A stretch of 64,000 nt of DNA, taken from NCBI GenBank assembly GCA_000750105.3, contig JPHH03000029.1, forward strand, positions 248,001 to 312,000, in the 5' to 3' direction. The position numbers and the translations under genes are program-made. The notes beneath the pieces were generated by a model. The model was not told the DNA's origin. It saw only the letters and a list, made by a program, of their open reading frames with translations, and did not search any database. Source of the stretch: Tolypocladium sp. Sup5 PDA-1 (taxonomy: Eukaryota; Ascomycota; Sordariomycetes; Hypocreales; Ophiocordycipitaceae). Shown piece by piece: positions 1-10,758 of this stretch (position 1 is its first letter; the number at the start of each line of letters is the position of its first letter).

Positions 1-148
1 GGACGGCACATGCGGGTCTACAATTTGGGATAACGAGGGCGTTGTTATGGGGTTCTTCCAATACTATATCAACCAGGGAAAATGGGCTGGCTACTGTGTA
101 TCGGTGGATGCCAGAGAAGTGGTGAAGGCCGGGTATCGATTGGCGTAA
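1..148 (+). CDS. C-terminal fragment of an unknown fungal protein
   Basis: From base 2 an open frame runs 48 codons to TAA at 146-148. The rest of the gene lies left of the window. The codons are well formed, with no stop in this frame. The fragment has a GTCGSTIWD stretch followed by a hydrophobic VVMGFFQYY strand. This G-x-C-G-S pattern resembles the nucleophile loop of chymotrypsin-fold peptidases, where the usual G-x-S-G carries Ser and here has Cys. That comparison is an inference from one short motif. No family can be named. It could be an ordinary hypothetical protein or a degenerate protease-like one. Confidence 0.5.
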   Translation, partial: DGTCGSTIWDNEGVVMGFFQYYINQGKWAGYCVSVDAREVVKAGYRLA

Positions 149-2522
149 GGTAATAGACAAGGATGACCATGGCAGCTAAACTAAGCATACTATGCCGCAG
201 AAATTGCCTGTATTTCTGTTAAACGTGTTTGACGAGACGAGTAGCCACGCCTCTGCAGGGGAGACTGCCTCCCGAGGTAGAGCAACGTTGACTGGGACTT
301 CTGGATGTTACGAGTACAACCGAGCTTGCACATCTTCCCGTCTCGATACGGTGGGCTCTCAATCGGCCAAGACACGGGCCATTTACTCGCAACGAGGCCG
401 CTTAGCAGGGGTCCTGGTCGTAACGAGGAGAACAAGAAACAGGCATCAGCGAACAAAAGTCGACGGGCCATCATGAGACAAAATGAAAAATAGGACAATA
501 AAGTCAACGAGGACTCGAAGCCCTTCCGTCTTCTTGCGTTCAGAATTTTCTCTCGCCTACCTTGTCCTCGACTACTCGCAGCTCCTATAGCAGGGATGTA
601 GCATATTCATGGCCGAGACCCTCCAGTCGTGCATGGGCCAGCAACGGGAGGAGAGTGATTACGATCTCATGAGTCAGATAAATGAAGAGAGGTAAGAAGT
701 CTGAAAATTTTCATATCCACGTAAAAGACCACGCCACGGAGAGTGTCATCGAGCAGCGGATTGCGGACAGCCTCTCGGCCGACTGTCGTGCATATGCAAT
801 CCTGGTCCGTTCCGCAATACAGACTGACTTGACTACGTAATGGCTACCACGTACCTGCGTCAACCCACTTGGGCGGCTGCTAAGGCTGAGGAACCCTGGA
901 CTCAGTACGGAATATTTGACAGCGGGTCGTCCCGGTCTCAAGCTTTGCTCCGAACTCCTAGGACCGATGGGGGGTCTGAGGAGACAGCTTTAGCCGGCGT
1001 TATGCGAGATTCGCATGGGTTCCCGAAGCTAATAGAGCCTGATGTGGATATTAACAAGTCAATGACATGTGCTGTCTGTCACCTTGTGCAGGGGTCCTGC
1101 ATCTTGCCTGTCCCATCGATCTTCGCTTCGGCAATATCGACGAAAATAGTACGAACCACCCACATGTTGCTTGAAGACTTCTTCAGCTATGGCTTCTCTG
1201 TTGAACCACGCGGCTGTGACGGCTATCCCCTTGTCCAATGGCTGCCCTCACAATCTCCGCGTGAAGTGATCGTCGGCGCGGGTCCAACTCACAATACAGC
1301 CTCGTTCCTCCAGCTGTTCCCGGGACACCGGCATGCTGTTGGGCCTGGGAACAGTGACAATCGAAAAAGCTCACCGGTAACGTTTCTCCGGAGCTGTTGC
1401 CAGCGTCCCCTGCGTTCGCGCAGCCGTTCTGCTGATGCTAATGCATAAGCGCATCTTTATCAAGGCGGAGCTGAGATCTGCAGTTCTCAGCATATTCCAG
1501 GAACCAGTTCCTCATCTGTGTTGACGTTGGTCTGCCACGTGAAGATATCGTTCCGCAATAAGCGACGCAAGGCGCACATTTCGGCAGTTCGATGGCGCGT
1601 GGCATGTCGTTTGCTCGATAAACCCCTGAAGCAATCTGCCATCGGAATAGTTTGCACACATCTCTCCATTTCCATGGCGCGTTAAGCGTTCTTGTGCCTG
1701 CGATGTGCATCGTACGACACTTGAGAATCGAATTGCTTCTTCGCACACGAATCGCCTGATACAGCTTGAGCTGAACGGGAGCGTGCAGCACGCAGCACGG
1801 CTCACCCTCCCACAGTGGATTCCTGTAGTATTTCTTCCGTACTCTCCGGTATTCGAACCCTCGGCACTGCAGCTTGAAGATTCAATCAGTGGCTTGGCCA
1901 CGGCAACAACGGACCGGCCGCCAGTGGTAAGCACGTATTAGCGTCTCCAAATGCATGTCCATGGCGCTATAGCTGCAAGTCGGCTATAATTGAATCGACC
2001 CGTCCAAGGATTGCAAGTCCAGCCGTCTATAGCTTCAGTTTCCGCAATGGATGTAACTTCGGAAGTCGCCACAAGCTAGCGATCAGGGCCGTCAACTCCA
2101 TCAGCTGCACGATGCTCTCGGCTGGCTATTCCATACCGTAGTTGCGTCTTGTCTTATGACATTCCATGTACTTCGGCCAGCCTGCCGGACCTGTTCAAGG
2201 CTGTTTGTGGGGGCGGCCGTCCATGGTGAGCTCGTATAGGTCGTTTGCGGCATTGTATAACTTCGCGGGTTTCCCAACCAGCGATTCTTGCAAGGGATGA
2301 TCTTCCATCTCTCTTTCTCATTTCTCATTTCACCTCGCGTTGGAGGTCCAATCCACTGTCGCAGCTTCCTTGGGTGATTCGCCGCACCAGCCCGGGTACT
2401 CACGCCCGAGCTGCTGAGGTTCTCCTCCTTGTTGACCCTCTATCATCAGAGTCAGCTATAGCTCAATTGGGCCTTTACTCAAACCGCAGAATCCAAGAAA
2501 TACTGCGATACCCCTATCCAAT
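149..2522. other. Gene-poor stretch upstream of the NRPS
   Basis: About 2.4 kb with no gene I can support. Open frames occur (for example 840-1448 on +), but their translations have no recognisable domain. The region shows no tRNA, tandem repeat or transposase. It should contain the NRPS promoter in its right part and the 3' UTR of the left-edge gene. It could hide decayed exons. Confidence 0.6.
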
Positions 2523-5500
2523 ATGGCAATTCGAAGCAGCTGGACCCCGAGGATCAAGTCGGTGAAGTTTGAGTTCGACACACAGCAAACAGCACCGGTC
2601 AACAGCGACGAAAGCCCCCCTCAAAGCGTCGTCATCGAGAACCCGCTTGCCTTCGATATCCCCGGAGTCCCGAGAAGATTTGTCTTTGAGCCTCCTCTAC
2701 CAAATGATGTTTGTCAGATCAAATCTACCGCCAAAGCAACAACAAATGCAACCCCTGTGGCCACCTCGGCCGACACCCTGTGCTCGGAAGAACAAGGGAA
2801 GGATTCCTGCAGAAGCCACTTGACCGGAGCTCAGAGCGTGTCATTGCCAAAGCCAGCAGGCGCTTACACCGATGCTCATTCGCAAGATCGTCTAATTGGT
2901 GGAAGCTGCGATATCAGCGCATTGGCGACCGAGTCTCATATCGACCTCGTGACGCTGGTCTCGACAGCTTGGGCAATCGTTCTCTCATACCAGATGGAAA
3001 GTCTGGACGTCATATTTGGACTCAGAATCTCGGAGTCTAGCTCAGGTGCCTGTCCTGTTCGTGTGTCAGTTGATCGTCAACGCCCACTCATCGACGTCCA
3101 GAGAGACATCGCCACATATGCCGAGCAGATTGAACACTCCCAGCCGCGCGTCGACGATATAAGAGGGCTTAGCAATCATACGCAAGGAGCTTGCTCGTTC
3201 AAGTCTCTCATTGACTTCCGGCAAACGAATTTGGCGTCTGACGAGCCGGGGTGCCAGGACAGTCCCTTCGTTCTGGGCTGCCTCGTCCCAAAACAAGGCA
3301 AAGAACTTGTCTTGTCGGCTTGGTTCGACGAGCGCGTCATTCACCGCGATTTGGTACGCTTTCTATTGAGCGACCTCGAGCATGTCCTCTGGCAAATGTT
3401 GGGGCCGCGAGCTGTAGGACTCTGTGTGCGAGATATCGAGACATGTGGCCCTGTTAGTCAACGCGCCATGGTTCGCCTGAATCGTCCGTAAGTACCGCTG
3501 GACCTCGAGCATCAGAATCAATGACACTGATTTTCCCAAGCTTGCACCCGAAATTGGATTTTCTTGCACACCATCTGATCGCCGGCCACGTCGCTGAACG
3601 CCCAGGGGCTCCCGCGATTGAAGCTTGGGACGGAAGTTTGACGTACGCCCAACTCAATGCGCAGAGCGATAGTCTCGCTGAACATCTCGCTCGACTTGGG
3701 GTCGGCCCCGAAGTGTTCGTCCCGATCATCTTTGAAAAGTCCAAAATGACCATTATAGCCATGCTGGCGGTGGTGAAGGCCGGCGGTGCCGTCGTGCCAA
3801 TGGAGCCAAATCAACCACTGTCGAGGTTGCACACGATGTCTAACGATGTCAAAGCTGCTATTGCAGTGACTTCGGCGAGCAATCAGGGGAAGATGCCCCA
3901 AAATGTCAAAGAAGTTGTCTTGAATGACAGGCTGCTGGCTCAGCTTGCGACAAACCGTACCGGAAGGCCTACGGTTTCTTCGACGGCGGTGAAACCAGAC
4001 AACGCGCTGTATGCAATGTTTACCAGTGGATCGACCGGAAAGCCCAAAGGTGTAGTGGTTAGCCACACCTCCTTCTGTTCCTCTTTCGACGGGTTCAAGG
4101 CCTCGATCCGACTCATGTCCCCAGACCGGCGAGTGCTTCAGTATGCCTCGTTTGGATTCGACGCCTCCATTGTGGAAACTCTTGGTGCCCTTACTGTTGG
4201 CGCGTGCATCTGCATACCCTCGGACGGGGACCGCTTGGACAATATTGCGAAATGCATCGTCGATCTCAAGGCCAACTGGACCTGCCTGACGCCTTCGGTC
4301 GCAAGACTTCTTCGTCCCGAAGATGTGCCCCAGCTGGAGTGTCTGTGCCTTGGCGGTGAGGCTTTGCCGAAAGAACTGGCCGACACATGGGCAGACCATG
4401 TCACTGTCGTCAACGCGTATGGTCCGACCGAATGCACCATCATGGCCCTGGTGAGCGAGCCGATCTGCAAACACCCAAAGAGCATTTCGCTTGGGAAGCC
4501 TCGGAACTGCGCAGTTTGGATCGTAAACGAAGACGGCAACCGAATTCAAGCTTTCAACACTGTTGGAGAGATTGTGATTGAAGGCCCTGGCGTTGCGAGA
4601 GGCTACCTCGGAGACGAAACGAAGACTGCTGCCGTCTTCGGCGAAGATGCCCACTTTCTCAAGGCGGTCGCGTGTGCCTCTTCGCGCTTTTACCGAACTG
4701 GTGATCTTGGACGAATGAACGTGGATGGAACTGTCGACTACTGTGGCCGAAAGGATAACCAAGTGAAAATTAACGGCCAAAGGATAGAGATGGGGGAGAT
4801 TGAGCATCATGTGAAGACCACCCTGAGCGTCCTCAACAGTGATGACGAGAACTCCGCTCTCGACGTCGTCGTTGAGCTGTTACAGCCGCTGAATAGCAAC
4901 AGGACGGTGTTGGCCGCTTTCGTTGCACCTAGAAGAGGTGCATTGCCTGACCATCCATCCATGCAAAGGATACTCCTCGACAGGCAGCATCCCACGAGCA
5001 CTCGAGTTATTGAAATGACGATGGGACTGCAGGGACTTCTCTCGAAGAAACTTCCAGTCTATATGATGCCAAAGGTAATCTTGCCTTGTGGGGCTATTCC
5101 GCAAACACCTTCTGGGAAGACCGACCGGAAGAGGCTACGACAGGCGGGCAACGCGCTGTCGATGGAACAACTCAGGGAGATGCAGGAGCCGACCAATGAA
5201 TCCGCATATCTTAATGCAGTGGACGGAAGAAGGCAGCCTCAGGGGAGCCTGGATACTCTGCTCTACTCTCAAATGGAGGATGGCTGCGATGGAACAGTCA
5301 CTCCGTCAACGAGCACGGAGGGATCGGCGACCAAGATACCGTCAGAAACATCCGAGGAATCCGCCTGCATGACCCCTTCATCAGACCTAACTTCAAGCGA
5401 GGAGCTTCTTCGCAGAATCTGGGCCGACGTCTTGGAGCTGCAGGAGGAATCAATTCTTCCAGGAGATGACTTCTTGAAACTTGGAGGCGATTCCATCGGG

Positions 5501-8500
5501 TTCATCAGAGTCGTCGCAGCCTGTCGCCGAGCAGGCATCCACGTCACCGTCGCTACCATCGCGAATTGCCCCGTCCTCATGGACATGGCAAGGGCCTGTC
5601 ATCCACTCAGCGGCGGCAACGATGGATCACGGGGGGACAACAGAACGCCTTTCGGCCTTCTTGAAGAAGAATCAGTTGAAGCTCTGCGCGAAGAAGCAGC
5701 CGCCCAGTGCGGCGTGCAATCGGACAAGATCGAAGATCTTTACCCATGCACACACATGCAGGAGGAGTTGATGGTGGCCAACTTCATGCATCCGGGAGTG
5801 AGCATGGGTCGGTTCATCCACAAACTGCCAGAAAAGGTTGACGTCGTCAAGTTTAAAGGTGTCTGGGAGGATGTCTGGAAAGCCTCGCCAGTCCTTCGAA
5901 CGAGATTCGCGAACACGACCTTGGCTGGTTCGCTTCAGGTTGTAATAAAGGAGGCCGTGCCATGGTCCATGTCCGACAATCTGGAGGCGTATATCGAGGC
6001 AGACGACGCAAACCACATGCTCCCCGGCTCGCCGTTGACGAGAGTTGCCCTGGTTGTCGACAATGGCGAGACAGTATACTTCGTGTGGACCATGCACCAC
6101 ATGCTTTACGATGGATGGTCCGTTCCCCTCATCTGCAGGCGAGTAAACGCCCTGTACAGCGGCGCTCTCTCGGAGCCGGCGGCCGACTTCCGGGAGTTTG
6201 TCTCGTATGCGAAGAACCAGGACCAGGAGCGCAACGCAGCATACTGGCAGACGAAGTTAGAAGGTGTCGCCCCGTCCACCTTTCCCGCTCCAGCGAACCC
6301 ACTGGAGTACTCCCTCGCTCGGTCTACCATCAGAGACCACCTTGAACTGCCTGCCAGAAAGGAGCGATGCCTGATGTCCGGTCTGACAATGTCGACCGTG
6401 ATCCAAGCCGCTTGGGCCATGATGATTGGCCAATACTCCGGAACAGAAGACATCCTCTTCGGGGCCACAATCTCTGGTCGCAATGCTCCCGTGGACTGCA
6501 TTGAAAGCATCGAGGGCCCTACCCTTGCCACGGTTCCCATAAGGCTACATCTGAGTCCGGATGCCCGCGCCGTCGATTTTCTGCGTCACGTCCAGGACCA
6601 CTTTACCGACATGATACCGTACGAACAGACGGGGCTCCAGGCCATTAGAGCCGTCAGCGACGACACGAAGCGGGGATGCGACTTCCAGAATCTGCTTGTC
6701 GTCCAGGCTGGGCCGACCTGGGAAGACCATGATGGCCCCCTGTGCCGGCCTCTGCACAGGGGAGAAGACGCGACAGTGCCTGTGTTATGTCAAGTTTGGC
6801 TCCTGCCAAGCGGAATTGACTTTGACATTGTCTTTGATGAGAGTAAAACCAGCCGGAAAGTTGTGGGAGAGGCCGTGGATATGGTCAAGGTGGCAATCAA
6901 GCAACTCCTGAAGCTTTCCGAGTCGTCGGCGACGACCTTGGCCGCCATCAAACTCGAAGACGAAGCGCCAGAGAGGAGGAACAAAGGCTCGTCGAAACCA
7001 CGACCTTTGGAAGCCGTACAGGCCACAATTCATGACCTGATCTCCGACGTGCCCAGGCACCGATGGCGAGAAGAGGCTGTCTGCTCCTCGGAAGACTCCC
7101 TGTCATACCGCGATCTGGAGAGATTATCATCCAATCTCGCACTCCATCTTCTCACGCTTGGCATTGGGAGCGGAAATATTCTACCCCTTTGCTTCGAAAA
7201 GTCAGTCTGGACCGTCGTTGCCATGCTCGCGGTTCTCAAGACTGGCGCCGCGTTCGTTCTGCTTGATCCCAGCCAACCGTCGCAAAGGCTTCGAGAGCTC
7301 ATGATCCAGATTGAGGCGCAGTTTATGCTCCTGTCGCCCGATCACATCAAGACGATAGACTTTGAGATGCCAGTAAGAATGGTTGTGGTGAACGCCGTCT
7401 TTCTTAAGGGACTTCCCACCGCAATCGCAGGGCAGCTGCCTTGCGTGTCCCCAGGCGATCTGGCTTATATGATCTTCACGAGCGGCTCCACAGGACGCCC
7501 CAAGGGCGTTATGATAACCCACTCGGCATTCGCATCAAGCGCAGCAGCCTATGTGGAGGCATTGCAACTCGGGCCAAAAAGACGCGTGTTGCAATTCTCG
7601 TCATACAGCTTCGACGCCAGCCTAAATGAGATACTGGTCGTGTTGATTCGTGGCGGCACAGTCTGCGTTCCGAGCGAAAAGGAACGCATAGAGGATCTTG
7701 CTGGTTTCATGAGACGAATCGAGGTTGACTGGGCCATTTTAACGCCGTCGGTAGCCAGGCTACTCTCGCCGAGTGACGTTCCTCTCCTAGAGACTCTGGA
7801 CCTCGGTGGAGAGGCTCCCGACGGGGCGCTCCTTTCGAAATGGCATCAGTCAGGCGTCGGAGTGTTCAACGTGTATGGACCCGCCGAAGGATCCGGGACG
7901 GTCTTGTGCCAGCGGTATAACGAAGGCATCGACCCGCGGACTATCGGCTTTCCAATGGGGTGTGATGTATGGATCGTGGACGCCAATGACCACGACAAAC
8001 TGCTGGCTGACGGGGAGACGGGGGAGATGTTGCTTGAAGGCCCGATACTGGCGAGCGGCTACTTCAAGGATGACCAGAAGACCGCACTGTCGTTCATTTC
8101 GAATCCCAAATGGGCGGCTCCGACAACCGCTTCTTCCAGTCTGAGACGCATGTACAAGACAGGAGATCTTGGGTTCCGAAAGAGCAATGATGCTGTAGTC
8201 TATGTCGGACGGAAAGACCTGCAGGTGAAGATTCATGGTAGGCCAGATTCGATTCTTCCCCGGCTGAGATCATGCGTTATTGACCAGACTTGGCAGGTCA
8301 ACGAATTGAACTCGGCGACATTGAAGCCAATCTCGCCACCTGCGCCGGCGTCAAGCGATGCGCGGTATTCTTCCCAGCCGCGGGCCCGTTCAAGCAGCAA
8401 CTAACTGCCGTGATCGAGCTGGGAAGTAGAGTGGAAGGCAACGAGGCGATTCCAGTGTCAATAAGAACCGAACTGGGAGCCAAGGTTCCCAGCAGCATGG

Positions 8501-10305
8501 TTCCAACACACTGGGTTAATGTCGTCTCGCTCGCTAGCGACAACAAAACACTGCGCCTGAACTCGTCAGGCAAAGTCGACCGCCGTCACATAACGGCCCA
8601 GCTTGAGAATCTTCCGGCGGCCGAAGCAGAGCAACTGCTTGGTGCGCCAGACTGCCAGGCCTCCCGAGATGCAATCAGCGGCGGACCGATAGAGGAAACG
8701 GAGCAGCCAGCCTACGCACTGGCAGAGCAGATATACTCGATGCTCCCAGCGCGGGGTCGTGTTGCATTGACAGCCAGCGATGTATCTCGTGAAGGTCTGA
8801 GGTTTGACGATCTGCTTCTACAGTCCTCCGGACTCGACTCGCTGAACATGATGTCGCTCATGTACTTCCTCTCGCGGGAGTTCCACGTCAAAGTCAGTAT
8901 GCAGCTTCTCATGGACAAGAAAACCACCGTCCGCAAACTGGCCCGATTTGTGTCGGATTCGCAATCTGATAATTCGGCGAAGTCTGGAGGCCCCTCTGCC
9001 ACGCTTTCCTCGGTACCAGCCTCAGTCGACGTCATGGCTGAAATCTGCCGACAAGATTCCAGAGTTGCTGCTCTTCAGCAAAGTCAACCGTCGCTCGACA
9101 AAGCTAGATTGAGCGAAGGCAATGATAAGATCAAGCCAAAGTCATGCAAGCCGTTGAATGTGCTCCTCACTGGCGGCAATGGGTTCGTTGGCACCCAAAT
9201 CCTCCGTCAACTTCTCGAGCACCGTCAAGTCGGTCACGTCATCGCGGTTGTGCGCGGCGAGACAGCGGATGTGGCCAGAAATCGTATCATCGATGCTGCG
9301 ACGAGAGCACGCTGGTGGACGGATTTACACGCGGATAGGCTGCAAGTCTGGCCAGGAGATCTGTCACTTCCACGGCTGGGTCTCGAAGCAACACGTTGGG
9401 GCTCCCTCGAAGACGGCAAAGTCGACGTCATCATCCATAACGGCGCTGCGGTGCATTGGGCAAAGAGCTTCGCGGCCCTGGAAGCCGCCAACGTCAGCTC
9501 GACGGTGGAGCTTCTGAGCCTCGCTGTGAAGGTGCCTCATATGAGATTCGCATACGTCTCTGGGGGGCGAAAGTGGACATCCCAAGACGAAAGGGAGGAG
9601 GACGTGGCAAGGGAGTTGTCTTCCCCTGATGCAGTCGGGTACAGCCAGACGAAATTCGTGGCAGAGGCCGTGGTGAAGAGGGCTGCGCTACGCTGTGCAT
9701 CGGTATCCGGCCAGAGCCGTTTTGCCATTGTAAACCCCGGTCTCGTTATCGGCACGCCCACCGAAGGTGTCGCGAACATGGACGACTATATCTGGAGGCT
9801 GACGGCGGCGTGCATCAGAGTAGGCGCATACAGTTCCAACCAGACGGACGCTTGGGTTGACCTATCCGACGTCGCCGCCTTGGCAACAACAATCATTGAC
9901 GCCGCCTTCGAACGCGGGCATCCAGGGACAGCGAAGGGGGTCGTAACGTACGTCACGGATGGCATGACATGGGGACAGTTTTGGGCAATTCTTGCGGGCA
10001 TGGGGTACCGACTCGAGGCCCGAGATGCAGCGGATTGGCTCGTTGCCGTTCGCGGCGACATTGAGTTTTGCAGAGAGTCCCATCCGTTATGGCCACTGGC
10101 GCACATGTTGGAGAGCCAAGCATTGGAGGAAGAAGAGCAACAGGAGACGGGTCAGAGCGGTGAGACGCCATTGAAGCTGAAGGTGGCTGTCCAGAGGAGC
10201 GCCGAGTTCTTGGGCCAGGCTGGGTATCTCCCCATGCCTACAGATGCGGCCCGAGAGGCAACACAGGTGACAAAAGGAGGCGCATTTTCGAGATCGGGAC
10301 TGTAG
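2523..10305 (+). CDS. Two-module nonribosomal peptide synthetase, C(half)-A-T-C-A-T-R
   Basis: Exons 2523-3487, 3541-8237 and 8297-10305 give about 2556 residues; both introns keep frame. Residues 1-322 resemble only the C-terminal half of a condensation domain and lack HHxxxDG. A1 (about 328-760) has TSGSTGKPKG, NAYGPTE, YRTGDLG and NGQRIEMGEIE. T1 has LGGDS near 970. The full C domain has HHMLYDG near 1175. A2 (about 1483-1950) has TSGSTGRPKG, YKTGDLG and, across intron 2, QRIELGDIE. T2 has SSGLDSL near 2068. The terminal thioester reductase (about 2174-2556) has GGNGFVG for NADPH and YSQTK with catalytic Tyr/Lys. The enzyme should join two amino acids and release the dipeptide by reduction, as an aldehyde, alcohol or cyclised product. 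The order matches the peramine synthetase PerA/PpzA type except that no methyltransferase is inserted in A2. No tailoring gene adjoins it. The product is unknown. Confidence 0.9.
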
Positions 10306-10758
10306 AGGCGGAGGACGGGAGCACGCGTGAAGAACAAGAGTACTTCGTAGACTTGGAGGAGGTAGGGGAGAAGGCCAGAGCGAGTTGACTGTAGATGGAA
10401 CGGCGTCGGGGAGTGAACCAGGGGCGGTTGATCAATATTCGGCATGGGAAATTCCAGACAGAAACAAGTATACTGTCCACTCGCTTGCGTGTCTTTGAAG
10501 TTGAACAGGGTAGTCGAGTTACTGAACGGTCGTGACGTTGAATTTGAGCTGGGGCCTGAGACATGGAGGTGAGGTGGGGGAAGCTCGGAGGTAGATCGGC
10601 CCGCTGTCCAATGGCCAGGTCCCATTTTGGCATCGAGTCACTCGCCCGAGATTCTTTGAGTCAGTGCAGTATTATTTAAACATCAACAATCTTTTCCAAT
10701 CGTCGTTCGAGCCCCGAACTCTCCCTACATCTTTGGCCGACGCGACTCGACTGGGTTT
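10306..10758. other. Intergenic, NRPS 3' end to ArgRS 5' end
   Basis: 453 nt between two same-strand genes. It must hold the NRPS terminator and the ArgRS promoter. A TGAGTCA site lies at 10657-10663 and an AT-rich attatttaaa element at 10671-10680. No coding sequence is supported. Confidence 0.6.
10657..10663. promoter_or_regulatory. GCN4/CPC1-type site upstream of ArgRS
   Basis: A perfect TGAGTCA (the palindrome-like bZIP site of general amino-acid control) lies 96 nt before the upstream ArgRS ATG. A TATA-like attatttaaa follows 8 nt later. Function is inferred from the motif and from the target gene type. Confidence 0.5.

Noticed and set aside
840..1448. 202-codon open frame on the plus strand upstream of the NRPS
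   Set aside because: Composition is irregular, no motif is recognisable, and no splice context or Kozak sequence supports it.
3518..4810. 430-codon open frame on the minus strand
   Set aside because: It lies antisense to the A1 domain of the NRPS, where motifs are unmistakable. High-GC coding DNA often leaves its antisense frame open. The translation has no domain.
8150..8330. Search for a PerA-like methyltransferase inserted in A2
   Set aside because: A8 (YKTGDLG) to A10 (QRIELGDIE) is continuous apart from a 59-nt intron; there is no room for a methyltransferase.
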